From Parietichytrium sp. I65-24A (lineage: Eukaryota > Sar > Bigyra > Thraustochytrida > Thraustochytriidae), in NCBI GenBank assembly GCA_012862575.1, contig BLSF01000015.1, positions 309,545 through 373,544 on the forward strand: a stretch of 64,000 bases of DNA. The letters run 5' to 3'. Position 1 is the first letter of the stretch, and each line of letters begins with the position of its first letter. Positions 22,589 to 33,284 of the stretch are shown one piece after another. The position numbers and the translations under genes are program-made. The notes beneath the pieces are model-generated. The model saw only the letters and a program-made list of their open reading frames with translations. It made no database searches and had not been told where the DNA came from.

Positions 22589-23655
22589 TTACTTGGTCGG
22601 GTTGTGGAATACTACATCGGAAGGGTCCAAGGTTCCATTGAGAAAGGGAGACCCTGGGAGGTTTTTGGCCTTTTCTAGGATGTCCTGCTGGAGGAGCTCG
22701 TCGCTGGAAGGAAGGCCCTGAGCTTTTTGTCTCTGGTCAAACATGATTTTACGGATTTGTGCTTGCGTTGTGTCGTCGTACTCTTCAACACGACGTGTGG
22801 AGTCCACCTTGGTGGTGTCGATCTTTGGTTCGCCCTGGAGAATACAGTCCCACCAGGTTTCCCGCGCTTTCTCCAACGAGATGACCAAAGTGCTTGTCTC
22901 TCTTTCCAGCGACCAGATACTGTCTGCGGCGCGCACCTTCTCAGGCTCGGGGTATTGGCCCTTCAGCAACGGCGCCGGCTCGCCTCGTATCCGAACCTCA
23001 AGCCCGCTCGGCTGAATGTCACAGGAAATTTGTTTTGCATTTGTTCCCAGTGGGACGCTAAGATGGATTGTGACTTCTTCAAGACTCTGTTGCCAGTAGT
23101 ATCTGTCCGTCACTCCTCCGTTTCCTTCCATCGGTACTTGCTTCCCGTCCTCGCTATACTCCACAAGATCTCCCATCGACTTGATCTCTTCCCCAGCAGA
23201 TTTGCTTGACTTCGCACCGCCGTCAGATGCGGCTGTGGCGGGAATTGACTGTGAAGGCGCTGGAGGAGGTGGAGAAGGCTGGCTCGGAGGAGTGTTTTTC
23301 GTGGATGGAGTGACACTTTTCGGTGCCCCTTCTGACTTGGGAGATGTTCCTTTCAGAATGCTCCCGTCCAGCCCCTTGTACGGGTATGAGCGAAAGGCCT
23401 TCAAAACCTGCAAACAACACAGTAAGTCAGTCCACCTCCGCTCCGTCGTCAAGTAAACCTCAAGGAGAGAAAACGCACCATCTTCTCTGCCACGCCAGGC
23501 CGAAACCCCATCTTGGCAGTCGGTACCTCGTCCGGAATCACGTTATACAAGTCTGTCCTTCGACTGAGAAAGCCGAAAAAATTGTCCAGCAATTGGTCCA
23601 GGCCGCCGCTTTTATGCGCCAGAGCCATCAGCAGAGAGTCCGTGTCCTCGGCCAT
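22589..23655 (-). CDS. NudC-family protein with CS domain (NUDCD3-like)
   Basis: HSP90-linked co-chaperone family associated with dynein and microtubule function. Exon 1 is 23479-23655 and exon 2 is 22589-23407. The 71-nt GT-AG intron is phase 0, joining EKM to VLKAFRSYPYKG. The product is 331 aa. The N-terminal part (SLLMALAHKSGGLDQLLDNFFGFLSRRTD) matches the NudC N-terminal helical motif, followed by a Pro/Ser-rich linker. The CS (p23-like) domain runs from YYWQQSLEEVTIHLSVP through DSIWSLERETSTLVISLEKA to WWDCILQGEPKIDTTKVD. The end (LPGSPFLNGTLDPSDV) resembles NUDCD3 homologues. The start MAEDTD at 23655 was chosen because residues upstream of it in the longer frame (from 23781) look non-coding. 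Confidence 0.9.
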
Positions 23656-25476
23656 CTCTATCGCGTTCGAGGCCGCTCCTTCGCTACCTTGAGTATCTTG
23701 CGCTCGTGGCCGTCTCCAATCCCTCAACGGCGTGACCACTATTGATTGCGCAACGCAGCGTTCAACACCAGCAACCAGCACACACGCCTGGCAGCGTTTT
23801 TATAGTCGAGTACTCACAGTCAGTCTCGGATACTCTGTCCTGCACTTGTGTGTACTGTACTGAGTACTGAGTACTCGTTGCGTATACACGGCACAGCCTT
23901 ACGATACTTCACAGTGAGTCAATGATGGCTTGAGAGTGACTTACTTCACTCTTGAGTAGCCCGCTCTCAGTCTTTTGGATCTGGCAACAATTCCCAAGTA
24001 GAGAAAAAAGAAGCACAGCATGCCAGCCTTGAAAAGTGAATGGAATTTGGCTTTTACTCAGTATGATACTCAACTCTTTACTTGCAAAGTTCCCGCGCAC
24101 ATCAACGCTTTTTTCACTCATGTAGCCTCCGAACTGGAGAGTTGGAGATTGTGAGCGAACCAAATCACCAATGCACCAATACACCAAATCAGCCTCAAGC
24201 TGTGCTCTGCCGAAGAAGAAATCGAAGACTCGAAGACTTGAAGACTCCGTCCATCGTCCGAGAGGTATGCCTCGATGGAACTCGCGCTGTCCGTGCGCAC
24301 GTGTTTCTCACCCACGTCTCCTCAGTCCCCTCAGTCCTGAGCGGGTTCCAGAGATCGACCTGGCACCAAGCGCTTCGCCCCGGTTCCTGGGTTCCCAAGT
24401 TCCATTAGTGCCAATGAACGCAGAAAGAAACCCAACCCACGTTGGCGTCTATCTCATCCTCTTGGCATTGGCATGATGAAGAGCGACTTAAATCTTCCTT
24501 TCCCAACACTCATCCAACACTCAAATCTCCTGAAGAACAAGTGAACGTTCCAACCTCCCAAAGTCGACCTGCAGAACGCAATTGAGCAGCGAAACTCACC
24601 CCAGCGAAACCCCTAACCTGACAACGTAACCCCTCAGACTACTACGACTAAACCCAATACCCCTTCAGAACAATAGCTCAATGGTAGCATAATAGCGTAA
24701 TGGTGAGAGGAGTGAGAGTTTAGGAAAGTGTGTACTATACTCAGTACCGGTAATGGTGCAGTAGGTTAGAGTAGTAACGTAGAGTGGGATCAAAGATTAT
24801 GTTAGATCTGTTCGTCAGCGCACACTTATGGGCATTGGATAGGCTCTGCAGTCGACGTGCAAGCTTTGGCGTTTCCATGACCAAGAGGACCAAGAGGACA
24901 AAGAGAGCACAAAGAGCGAATGGCGTCTCCGTCTTTCTTCTCATTCTCATTCTCATTCTCGATCAGTCAGTCATCCTCTGGCGCTAACAATTGCCAGCTA
25001 TGATCTTGGTTGTGTGGTCTGTCGGAGAGAGGGATCGGTCCGTGAAGATTGAGTTCACTCTTGCATTGATTGCTGTTTCCATTTTGCAGTTTGCAGTGTT
25101 TGCAGAATTCAGAATTCAGATTGCGTTTTGGCTGTTTTCATTGATCGAGACTGAGATATACCCAGTAAGTTACTAGGCACCAGCGCATACATCTTGACGA
25201 GGAAGCGCGTGGATGGTCGAGGGTTCAGTGCGCGGAGACAAACCAACCAACCGACAAACCAATAAACAAATCAACCAACAAATAAATAGACCAAGCAAGC
25301 AACCAACCAAGCAACCAACCAACCAGGCAGCGGGAGAGGGACGCGCGTGGCGTGTTGCGTGTGGCGGTTGGAGGAGAGTGGTTGGCGCCGAAGGACGTGT
25401 TGTGAAGGAAGCAAGGAAGGAGACGGTGGCAGGAGGAGCGGAGTCGCTGGGAATCGGCGGGAGTTTGCTAGACAAG
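23656..25476. other. Gene-free interval with GTAC-rich palindromes
   Basis: No supported gene. GTACTGAGTAC-type words cluster at 23808-23880 and 24731-24751. A GAATTCA element is at 25103-25119. A CCAA-rich tetranucleotide tract (about 25238-25325) lies before the glutamate 5-kinase start. Confidence 0.6.
25238..25325. repeat. CCAA-rich tetranucleotide tract
   Basis: Imperfect CCAA/CAAA/CAAG repeats, probably in the 5' leader of the glutamate 5-kinase gene. Confidence 0.75.
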
Positions 25477-26808
25477 ATGGCTTCGGAACGAACGAATCTG
25501 AGGATCGTGGTGAAGATTGGCACATCAAGCCTGCTGAAAGAGTCCAGCGCCGGCATGAACCTCGCGCTTGGGCACCTGGCGGCGACGGTGGAAGTGCTCT
25601 CTGAGCTGCGGGCTGCCGGGCACGATGTGGTGCTCGTCTCGAGTGGAGCAGTTGGCACTGGCTGCCACAAGATGGGGCTGAAAGAGAGGCCGACTTCGAT
25701 AGTGGCGAGGCAGGCGCTGGCTTCAGTCGGCCAGGTGGCGCTCATGGCCAAGTACGACTTGATGTTCTCCTCGCTTGGGCAGCAGTGCTCGCAAGTGCTG
25801 CTGACGTATGAGAACTTTGTCGACCGCGTTCAGTTTGTAAATGCTAAGAACACGTTTGATGAGCTGTTCAACATTCGCGTGATCCCTATTGTGAATGAGA
25901 ACGACACCGTCGGAATCCACGAGCTCAAGGCTGATAACGATAAGCTCGCTGCGATGGTGGGTAATATGATTGGTGCTGATTTGGTGTTCCTCATGACCGA
26001 CGTAAATGGCGTTTTTACCGCCAATCCACACAAAGAGCCTGACGCGAAGCGGATAGAATACGTAAAAGACATCTCTGCTTTGCGGCAGATGTGCAAATTA
26101 GGAGATGGTAAGGACTCAGACTGGGGAACAGGCGGTATGGCTGCAAAGATCTCTGCGGCTTCGCTGTCCACTTCGCTCGGAGTGAGGACCGTGATCATGG
26201 AAGCCGACGATTGCAATCGCATACTCTCATACGTGAACAAGGAACTCGAGGAACTTCGCAGCGGCGCAGTCGACCCGACGAGATTCAGTTTTGGAACCAC
26301 CTTTGAACGCAACACCGACCCGCCACGCGAGCGCAAGCGCTGGATTCGCTCCATTCATCGTAGAGGGACTCTGGTCGTTGATGACGGTGCAAAGCGGGCT
26401 GTGGCGCAGCGGAAAACGCTGTTTGCAGTTGGAATCACCGCTGTCAAAGGCGATTTCACGGCATTTGAGGCGGTGTCTGTTGTAGACAAGACTGGGACCG
26501 AGGTTGCTTTTGGCCTCTGCAATTTTTCCTCATCAGATCTTCTTAAAATTCGTGGGATGAACTCCGAGCAAGTGTTGGAACTCCTTGGCCAATCTGGAGC
26601 GGTAATCGAACGTGAGAACATGGACTTCCAAATCGACCGAGAAGCTGGCCAATCTGAAGCGTCTCTCGAAAGCAGCTCCGAGCAAGGCTCTCCAGCGCAC
26701 GCAATTCGCCCGCGCGGGAACAGTTTCTCTAGCAGCATCTCAAATCCTTCATTTATGCCCCCTTCGAAGAATCCGAGCTTTGAAAACCTCCAAGATGCAG
26801 AGAGATAG
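25477..26808 (+). CDS. PRO1: Glutamate 5-kinase (stand-alone, with PUA domain)
   Basis: First step of proline synthesis: ATP-dependent phosphorylation of glutamate. The 443-aa single-exon product begins MASERTNLRIVVKIGTSSLL. It carries the amino-acid-kinase signatures LVSSGAVGTGCHKMG, RQALASVGQVALMAKYD, FVNAKNTFDELF, VIPIVNENDTVGI, DNDKLAAMVGNMIGADLVFLMTDVNGVF and GTGGMAAKISAA. A PUA domain follows (RGTLVVDDGAKRAV to about GLCNFSSSDLLKIRG). The order and size fit bacterial ProB and fungal Pro1. Animals and plants have this activity fused to gamma-glutamyl phosphate reductase; here no reductase domain follows. The last 45 or so residues are a Ser/Pro-rich tail. The start codon was chosen because the family's KIGTSSL strand lies just inside it. 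Confidence 0.95.
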   Translation: MASERTNLRIVVKIGTSSLLKESSAGMNLALGHLAATVEVLSELRAAGHDVVLVSSGAVGTGCHKMGLKERPTSIVARQALASVGQVALMAKYDLMFSSLGQQCSQVLLTYENFVDRVQFVNAKNTFDELFNIRVIPIVNENDTVGIHELKADNDKLAAMVGNMIGADLVFLMTDVNGVFTANPHKEPDAKRIEYVKDISALRQMCKLGDGKDSDWGTGGMAAKISAASLSTSLGVRTVIMEADDCNRILSYVNKELEELRSGAVDPTRFSFGTTFERNTDPPRERKRWIRSIHRRGTLVVDDGAKRAVAQRKTLFAVGITAVKGDFTAFEAVSVVDKTGTEVAFGLCNFSSSDLLKIRGMNSEQVLELLGQSGAVIERENMDFQIDREAGQSEASLESSSEQGSPAHAIRPRGNSFSSSISNPSFMPPSKNPSFENLQDAER

Positions 26809-27247
26809 TGAGCATTTTTAGTCATAATTCCCGCGGCAATTCTCATCCATAATTCTGTGGCTGAAACGATTGTCCTATTTTTAATTTTAAAGAATACAAA
26901 AGTATCAGAGCACAACTTTTGACAAACTTCGTCATGGTCAAGTCAAAGAGAACATAAAGTTTGGTTTATTATGTGTATGGAACTGCCGGGAAAAAGACAT
27001 CATCAAGTCTCTTTCTTCACTAAAATGGCGTTCCAGCATAAGTACAAGTGTGAACAGGTTCAAACGGAGCTGACATCTCTCACATCTCTCAAGTGAACAA
27101 TTTGCTCCGAGCTTGAGCCGAATCGGCGCTCTATTAGCACTCCATCGAGTCGAAGCACATGTGTGCGGGGGAATTGCACCCCACCTTCCGATAGGGTTTG
27201 TTTACGCTCTCACTTCGTGAATTGCTAACTATACCAGACCACCGGGT
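26809..27247. other. Convergent intergenic region containing the second 44-bp repeat
   Basis: Shared 3' flank of glutamate 5-kinase and the AAAP transporter. No gene supported; the 44-bp repeat lies at 27176-27219. Confidence 0.6.
27176..27219 (-). repeat. 44-bp dispersed repeat, copy 2
   Basis: Exact reverse complement of 1441-1484. It starts 28 nt downstream of the transporter stop, in sense with that gene, so both copies lie in 3' flanking or 3' UTR DNA in the same relative direction. Confidence 0.85.
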
Positions 27248-28777
27248 TTACACAATGGCAAACATTGCAAGGCAGCTAGACGATACACCGGCCACCAAGA
27301 GTAGATATGCAGCGAATCTCTCTAAGCGATATCCCTGAGATGGCATAATTATGAGGAAACAAAGGCTTGGGAAGGTCAAAGCCAAACTAACTGCGAAAAG
27401 TGCTCCAGTGAAACTAATGATGAACGACAAGGAGGGCACAAATGCGCTGACGAGAACCCCCAGACCGGTGATCAGCTGACCAACCACAATTCGCATCAAC
27501 ATGGAAGGTTGAACTTGCTCTTCCGCCGAAAAAGACTCATTTCTTCGAATCTCGATATCCTGTGCAGGTTCTGGTGTCGATTCTTGAGTAGGCGCTGGAG
27601 GAAGCCCGGTTTTGGTCTTCAAGTTTGTGAGGATCAGTGACACCTCGTTGACGATTGGGTAGAGGATTGGAGACCAACCCAAGACCATTTTGCAAATGAT
27701 GAAAATTTGGCCTACAAAATTTTGAACCGTTCCTTGAACAAGGTGGCCGGTCGGCAAATCCCGAATTGCCGATGGTCCATAACTAAGAATTGTCAGAAGC
27801 GAAAGGAAGAGGCAGCAAAAGACCATGGCGGCGTAGGTCCAGTTTACGACGCGCATCATGTCCTTCTTGTCCTCGAGATCGTTGAAAATGGACGGGTACA
27901 CTGCGTGACCAGCAAACAAGAGGAGAATGCCACCATAACCGCCGAGAAACTTCTTGAGCTCACCTGCGACGACAGGCATCACCTCCACTACAATGCCCTC
28001 CTCGTTCACCTTGATGAACCTCAGAATCGCGGCGACTGTGAGCAACCCATAGCAGAGAACAAATGAGATGATTCCAAACATCCCTGCCTTGCTTAGTGCA
28101 AGTGGGCTCAGGGTTGCGAGTGCCATGGGCAGCATTAGAGCAGCTGTTATGAGAACGGCAATTTGATGGTGCATGTTCGGGTCCAGGGCCACTAATGCCT
28201 CCATGACCGCGATGGCACTGAACAAGAGGTACATGAAGAGCTCCAGGAGCTGGAAGACGCGGAAAGCGTTGACAACAATATACCCTGCCCGTTTCGAGGA
28301 GTTAAATGCCATGCGCGCTGCTCTTTTGCCCATGTCCGAATATGCGCGAATGGATTTGTGCTCTTTCATCATCTGTGCGATAAACCGCGCTGTGGTCCAT
28401 GTCATGAGTATTGCCGCTGTCAACGTGATGTACCCAACCCAGCCGCTGCGAGCAATGTGATATGAGAACACCAGGACAGAAAAACCCAAATTATAGTTGA
28501 GAGATGTCATCAGACCCTGGAAGAAGGTGATTCCCTTCTTCGGCGCCTTGAAGGAGACTGGCACAACCACTTCGACATCCTTATTGGGTTCCTCGTAAAC
28601 GGGATTCAAGGCCGCGATTTGCGGGACCACGGCCTGCAGCCCGATATCGAACACTTGGTGATCAACTGAGCCTTCCGAAGTCACGGTGGATGCATCCGAG
28701 CGGTCGTCTGCACCAGTGACCGCTGGCAACGGCACTGGGGCGTAGCCAACGAGAATGTCCTGCTCGATTGACGTCAT
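27248..28777 (-). CDS. AAAP-family amino acid transporter
   Basis: Multi-pass transporter of the amino acid/auxin permease family (SLC32/36/38-like), 509 aa, no introns. The hydrophilic N-terminus of about 80 residues is followed by TM1 with the family-typical GLMTSLNYNLGFSVLVFSYHIARSGW-like start (about 85-110). About ten more hydrophobic segments follow, including AILMTWTTARFI, FMYLLFSAIAVMEAL, IAVLITAALMLPMALATLSPL, IISFVLCYGLLTVAAI, YGGILLLFAGHAVYPSIF and WTYAAMVFCCLFLSLLTILSYG. FAGHAVYPSIFNDLEDKK is the conserved AAAP motif around TM6-7. A cytosolic acidic loop (about 395-430) precedes the last helices. Substrate and membrane are not deducible; vacuolar or vesicular transporters of the VIAAT/AVT type are nearest in appearance. 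Confidence 0.88.
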   Translation of the reverse strand: MTSIEQDILVGYAPVPLPAVTGADDRSDASTVTSEGSVDHQVFDIGLQAVVPQIAALNPVYEEPNKDVEVVVPVSFKAPKKGITFFQGLMTSLNYNLGFSVLVFSYHIARSGWVGYITLTAAILMTWTTARFIAQMMKEHKSIRAYSDMGKRAARMAFNSSKRAGYIVVNAFRVFQLLELFMYLLFSAIAVMEALVALDPNMHHQIAVLITAALMLPMALATLSPLALSKAGMFGIISFVLCYGLLTVAAILRFIKVNEEGIVVEVMPVVAGELKKFLGGYGGILLLFAGHAVYPSIFNDLEDKKDMMRVVNWTYAAMVFCCLFLSLLTILSYGPSAIRDLPTGHLVQGTVQNFVGQIFIICKMVLGWSPILYPIVNEVSLILTNLKTKTGLPPAPTQESTPEPAQDIEIRRNESFSAEEQVQPSMLMRIVVGQLITGLGVLVSAFVPSLSFIISFTGALFAVSLALTFPSLCFLIIMPSQGYRLERFAAYLLLVAGVSSSCLAMFAIV

Positions 28778-31700
28778 TTCGTCCCTGGTGACTTAATTCA
28801 CGGAGGTCTTGCGATGACGCTCTGTTGCGGGGGTCTTGCGAAAGTGTCGCACAGAGCTTACTCTGCAACCTGCAAGTAAAGTGATTGCTGCTGCTCGATT
28901 TGTCTCGCCACAGAACACTGCCTTTGCAACTCCTTGCATCCAAAGGAGATGAAGTCGAGTACAAATGTTACTCGCTCTGATAGGCCATTGCACTTTGGGT
29001 TCGAGCGCACTAGAGGCTACAGTAACACCAGCAAAAGTTGCCCTTTGCTTGTTTGAAAATTCTGACCCTTTAAGTCCTTTAAGCGAGCAACCGAGCTGTT
29101 TGACCTCACGCGTTTTAGGTCCGCATTTGAGCCAAAGAGAATTCTCCATTACACCGCACAGCCAGCACAGCCTTCGACTCATGGATTGGTTGTCTTGACT
29201 CCCCTTTGGCATGCGTAGTATCGCCTTTCAGATTGAGTCGTTGTCGGTTGAAGGCGCAGCTTTTCTTGAACGGCGACAAGTTTAATCCCATCGAATCCCG
29301 CTCATCTCGGCTCACCAGTCAACTCCACGCAACCTAAGCCTAGTAGGCGATGAGTTCGAATTCCTTTTGGCTGAACGGGCTGAATACTTTGCCTGCTCTC
29401 TCCGCGATTCTCGTTTCCATTGTCTCCTCCTCTCATCTCATCTCACTGAGGGGATTCGGGAGAAGAGCCAAGTCGAGGTCCTTGGAAGACTTCCAAGACG
29501 CGGAGGGGCTTTTGCCATAACGGTCCTTAAGAGGGCAGGACTCCTTTCGTCAACCAACTAAGCGTCGCCTATTCGCCCACGTGTACACACACTTCATCTC
29601 ATCTCCTCTCCCCGCCATTTCGACTTCAAGAGAACGTTGACTAAGCTCAAGCAAGGCAAAACATTGGCGTTGAAAATGCTTGGCCAGTGGAGCAAGCGAA
29701 ACAAGACGCGGGAATGGGCGAGCGCTTGCGTCAAAACCGCGTAGCTGCAGCCTGTCTTCACTTTCACGATTCCTGAAGTAGAAAAACAAAACAAACGAAC
29801 ATGATGTTGATGATTAGATGTAATGTGATGTGCGGAATGGCACACCTTGGGCCGCTGCCCACGACGCGGATCAAGCCCGCCAAGCATGAATTGCGTTGAG
29901 CGCGCATCTGAGAAACCGGCTTTGCTCCACGAATTTAGTATCGAGATGTCCCGCCGGGTTCGCGGCATCCCGCAAACCCCAACATCGCCATGGGAATTGT
30001 CGCGATTGGACAAATTGATTAAAAATTATTTCAATTTGAGCCACTTCTTTGGCCACAAACACGCAGCCTAAAAAAGCAAAAGCGACCGGAAGCGGGGAGA
30101 GCGGAGAGGGACGCCGCGAATGGTGCACCTTGCTCGCCTCACACCGCGCAAGGAGTGCAGTAAAACTTGTTGAAGAAAAAATTGTGTTATATTCTTTGAT
30201 CACCGTAGCTCTGCTGGGACGAGTGTGGGAGAGGAGAGAGAGAGCTGCGATTTGAGACGAGAGCAAACCTCTCGGTTTCTCTTGACACGTAGGAACGGAG
30301 CAAAGTGATAGTGAATGAGAATTTGTTGAATTTGGTTTTTTGGGTGGACAGCGTACTGGCATTCATCAACCTTTGTTCTTCACTGAATAGAGAGCGACAA
30401 ACGAACAAAAGCAAGCAGTCGCTCGCGTGAAGAGGAGAAATGCTAGCTTCGGCACGAATATTTGGGGGGCTTTTGGTGGCTCGGAGGCTATGTGTGGACT
30501 GTGGACTTTTACGCTTTGCTTGCCCTCTCATCTCGCACCTAGGAAGCAACGCTGAGTCGTCTCGGACTCGCCAAGCTTGAATTGGCAGCTCGAGTGGACG
30601 ACTCTCGATTTCGTGAAGCAACTCCCACGCCTCCTTTGACTTTGTGCCCCCTTCTTCCTTTGATTCGGAAAAAGAAAAGCAACAACGATCGGAACGCTCC
30701 TGTCTTGAGAGGTCCAGGCGGCAGTCGGTGCGAAGTAAGCTCTGGAGATTGGACTCACAGTCAAAAAATTCTTACTCCATGTGATGTGATGTTAGAGCCG
30801 CCTTTTTAAAACCTTTTTGGATGTTGGTAATTGTTCGCGAGAGACACAGAAGAGTTTGGAAGGTAGGCAGGCCTCTGAGTTAACACCAAAGCGTTGACAG
30901 GGACCGATGAGAAGTAGACGACGTATGGACGGAAAGACGTTGACTCTGGGCTTGGCTGGGCGGCGAGCCGGGCTCTTGCCCAGAGTGTAGCTCCCATCGT
31001 AAGCTGAGGTCCGTGCTTCACTCTCGGGCACACCACAGTGCCACAAATTAGCGAGAGTAGCTGAGAGTGCTGAGAGACACAGAGAAACCGTGCTTCCTTT
31101 TTCACCTCCTGACGGATCCATTTCGCCATCGTCTAGATCGTCTAGCGCGGAAAACGGCATGAAGGGCCTCGAATCCCGCACCGCCTAGAGAGCGACTAAT
31201 CGCAGAGCTTGAAGTTGCGACCCGTGGGCGACAACATGGAAAGGGGAGATGAGCGTCAGGAGGAAGAATCAAAGCACTGTATCTCTCCTCATCTTTCCTC
31301 TCACTCTCGCTCTCTCGTGCAAATTCCTCAACTCTTGCTTTCAATCCGAAGGCACGTTGAACGAACCTAGCCCGACAACACCTTTTCTCTCACTCGTGGC
31401 AACGTATCAATGTAACAACGCCACATGCCGGGCTAGCTAGCAGAGCAGTGCGGTACTGTACTGACTGTGAGTACCAATACCTCCCACAGATTGCAGGTGG
31501 ATGGATGTGGATGGGATGGGTGGTGGTTGTTCGCGCGTACCCCTCGGCCTAAGAGCTTTCCCGAGGAAATCTCGCCCTTCAACATCGCAGCTACGGCAGT
31601 CGTAGCGGTTTCTCTCGGGAGCCACGAGAGGCGAAGGGGATATAAGGGGATGATGGAATATGATGGATGCGCCGGCTGCAGCCTGGTTGGGAGCGCTTAC

Positions 31701-33284
31701 GCGGTGCTTAGGACCCGTGAGCAATTTCTCACGTTGCTTCCTGTCGTTGCAACGACTCAAGCTAGTAGAGCATGAAGAGCATGAAGAGCAGTCCAGCCGG
31801 TCCATTCGACGTGGAGTTTGTGAATGATGGTTTTGTGTCATTCGCTCGCATCCCTCGCTGTTTGACGTCCTCGCCGTTCTCGAAAATGGGTCTCTAATTC
31901 GTTGGTGTCATCAAATTTCAGGTCTTTAGAATTCTGAATTCACAGTCAATCAATCGAGAAAAGCGAAAAGTGCAGCCAGCCCTTCCGCGCTACCTTTGTC
32001 GTGAGGTACAGTACTGGTACTGACTTTGCCACCGTGAAAGAGCCTTTATAGCAATTAGCGCGAGTGCGACGAGTGGTCTGCGGCGGAAGGGAAAAAAGGG
32101 AGAGACGGGAGAATGCAGGGATGGTGCAGGAAGAAGAAGAAGTTTCGATTCGAGAATGAAGTTTTGGTGGAGCCGCCGCACGCGTTGGACGTTGAACAAA
32201 GCCAGAGATTCACCTTGAGCAGCGAGTCATTCGAGTGTTGACTAACGCGTGGAGTGGAGCCTCCCAGTCTGCCAGGGTCTGGCTCTGGATGGTGGAGCGC
32301 AAAGGTGGCGCAATGCGCTAAGCACAGACATGTATGCGTTCGCTACGGTGCATTCCAAATTCCGCAGAATCAAAGTCGCCTTTGCCCTTGGTCGCCGTTT
32401 TTTTTCTTCTTGCTGTTCGTTTCACAGCCGAGTAACCACTCTGAGGGGAGACCTGTAAGAGTCAAAGAAATCGTGCACTCCAGATCATTATTAGTACATT
32501 GATCTAATTAACACAGCACCTCCCCACAAGAGGCGGGTACGATATCAAGCAGGGATTTGAGACAAATGTTTGCACTCTGCGCATCACATGCGAGACGATT
32601 GCACACCTTGGCGCGTGGACCATGCATAATTCGATACCTTTGTGACGACTCTTTCAGTCCCACGCCGTAACGACAATGTTATGCCTAGCTACAGGCACTG
32701 TGCACTGCAAAAGTTGATTTCGCTGGAGACGTCCTATGAGTTTTTGTTCGATAAATATATTTTAGTTAGACACTCAGATAAACTGTACTCACTACTCTCT
32801 GAATATGGTGACCTGTCATAAAGAAGAGAAGCAAAGAGAAGAGATGTGCTAAGTATATCCTTCTGCTCGTCTCCGACCGAGTGCCCCACATCTCTTCAAA
32901 CTCCGCTCGCTCAAAATTGACAACTCCTCTTCATTTTAACATCCATCACATCAAGAAACAAATACGGCCATGGCCAAAATGTTCTCAGCTAACCTCTCCC
33001 GTACCGCTCATTACTACTACCCATCGAACTTCGGCGGAACGCATTTAGCAGGTTCTCCCCGTCTCCGCTGTCATAATCTCTTCTACCCGTCTCCTAATCC
33101 CCTCCGCCTCGAGCGCCAGGCCGAGATTTCCCTCCGCGGTTCTCCCCCACTGCTACCTCCGGCCCTATCATCCGCCACTAACCCCGCACCGAACCTTGAA
33201 CCATCCAACTCTTGCAACCCACTCTCGGTATTCTCGTAACTCTCCAAATTCTACGGTGCACAGTCGCAGGGGGTGCGCGGAGCG
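28778..33284. other. Longest gene-free interval (4.5 kb)
   Basis: No convincing coding region, tRNA or known structural RNA. Open frames are short, overlap on both strands and lack family motifs; the largest are near 28.8-29.2, 29.6-30.0, 30.2-30.6 and 30.8-31.2 kb. Recurring words include CTCATCTCATCTC near 29430 and 29590, GGTACTGTACTGACTGTGAGTACC near 31450 (written here as a patch), a GTAC patch near 32005-32021 and a GAATTCTGAATTC element near 31928. An 89-codon frame at 32970-33239, just before UTP25, is unsupported. Confidence 0.55.

Noticed and set aside
28975-29010. GGGTTCGAGC resembling a tRNA T loop
   Set aside because: No acceptor, D or anticodon arm can be built around it.
32970-33239. 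89-codon frame before UTP25
   Set aside because: No domain, unusual Pro/Ser composition, and it lies in the likely UTP25 promoter or leader.
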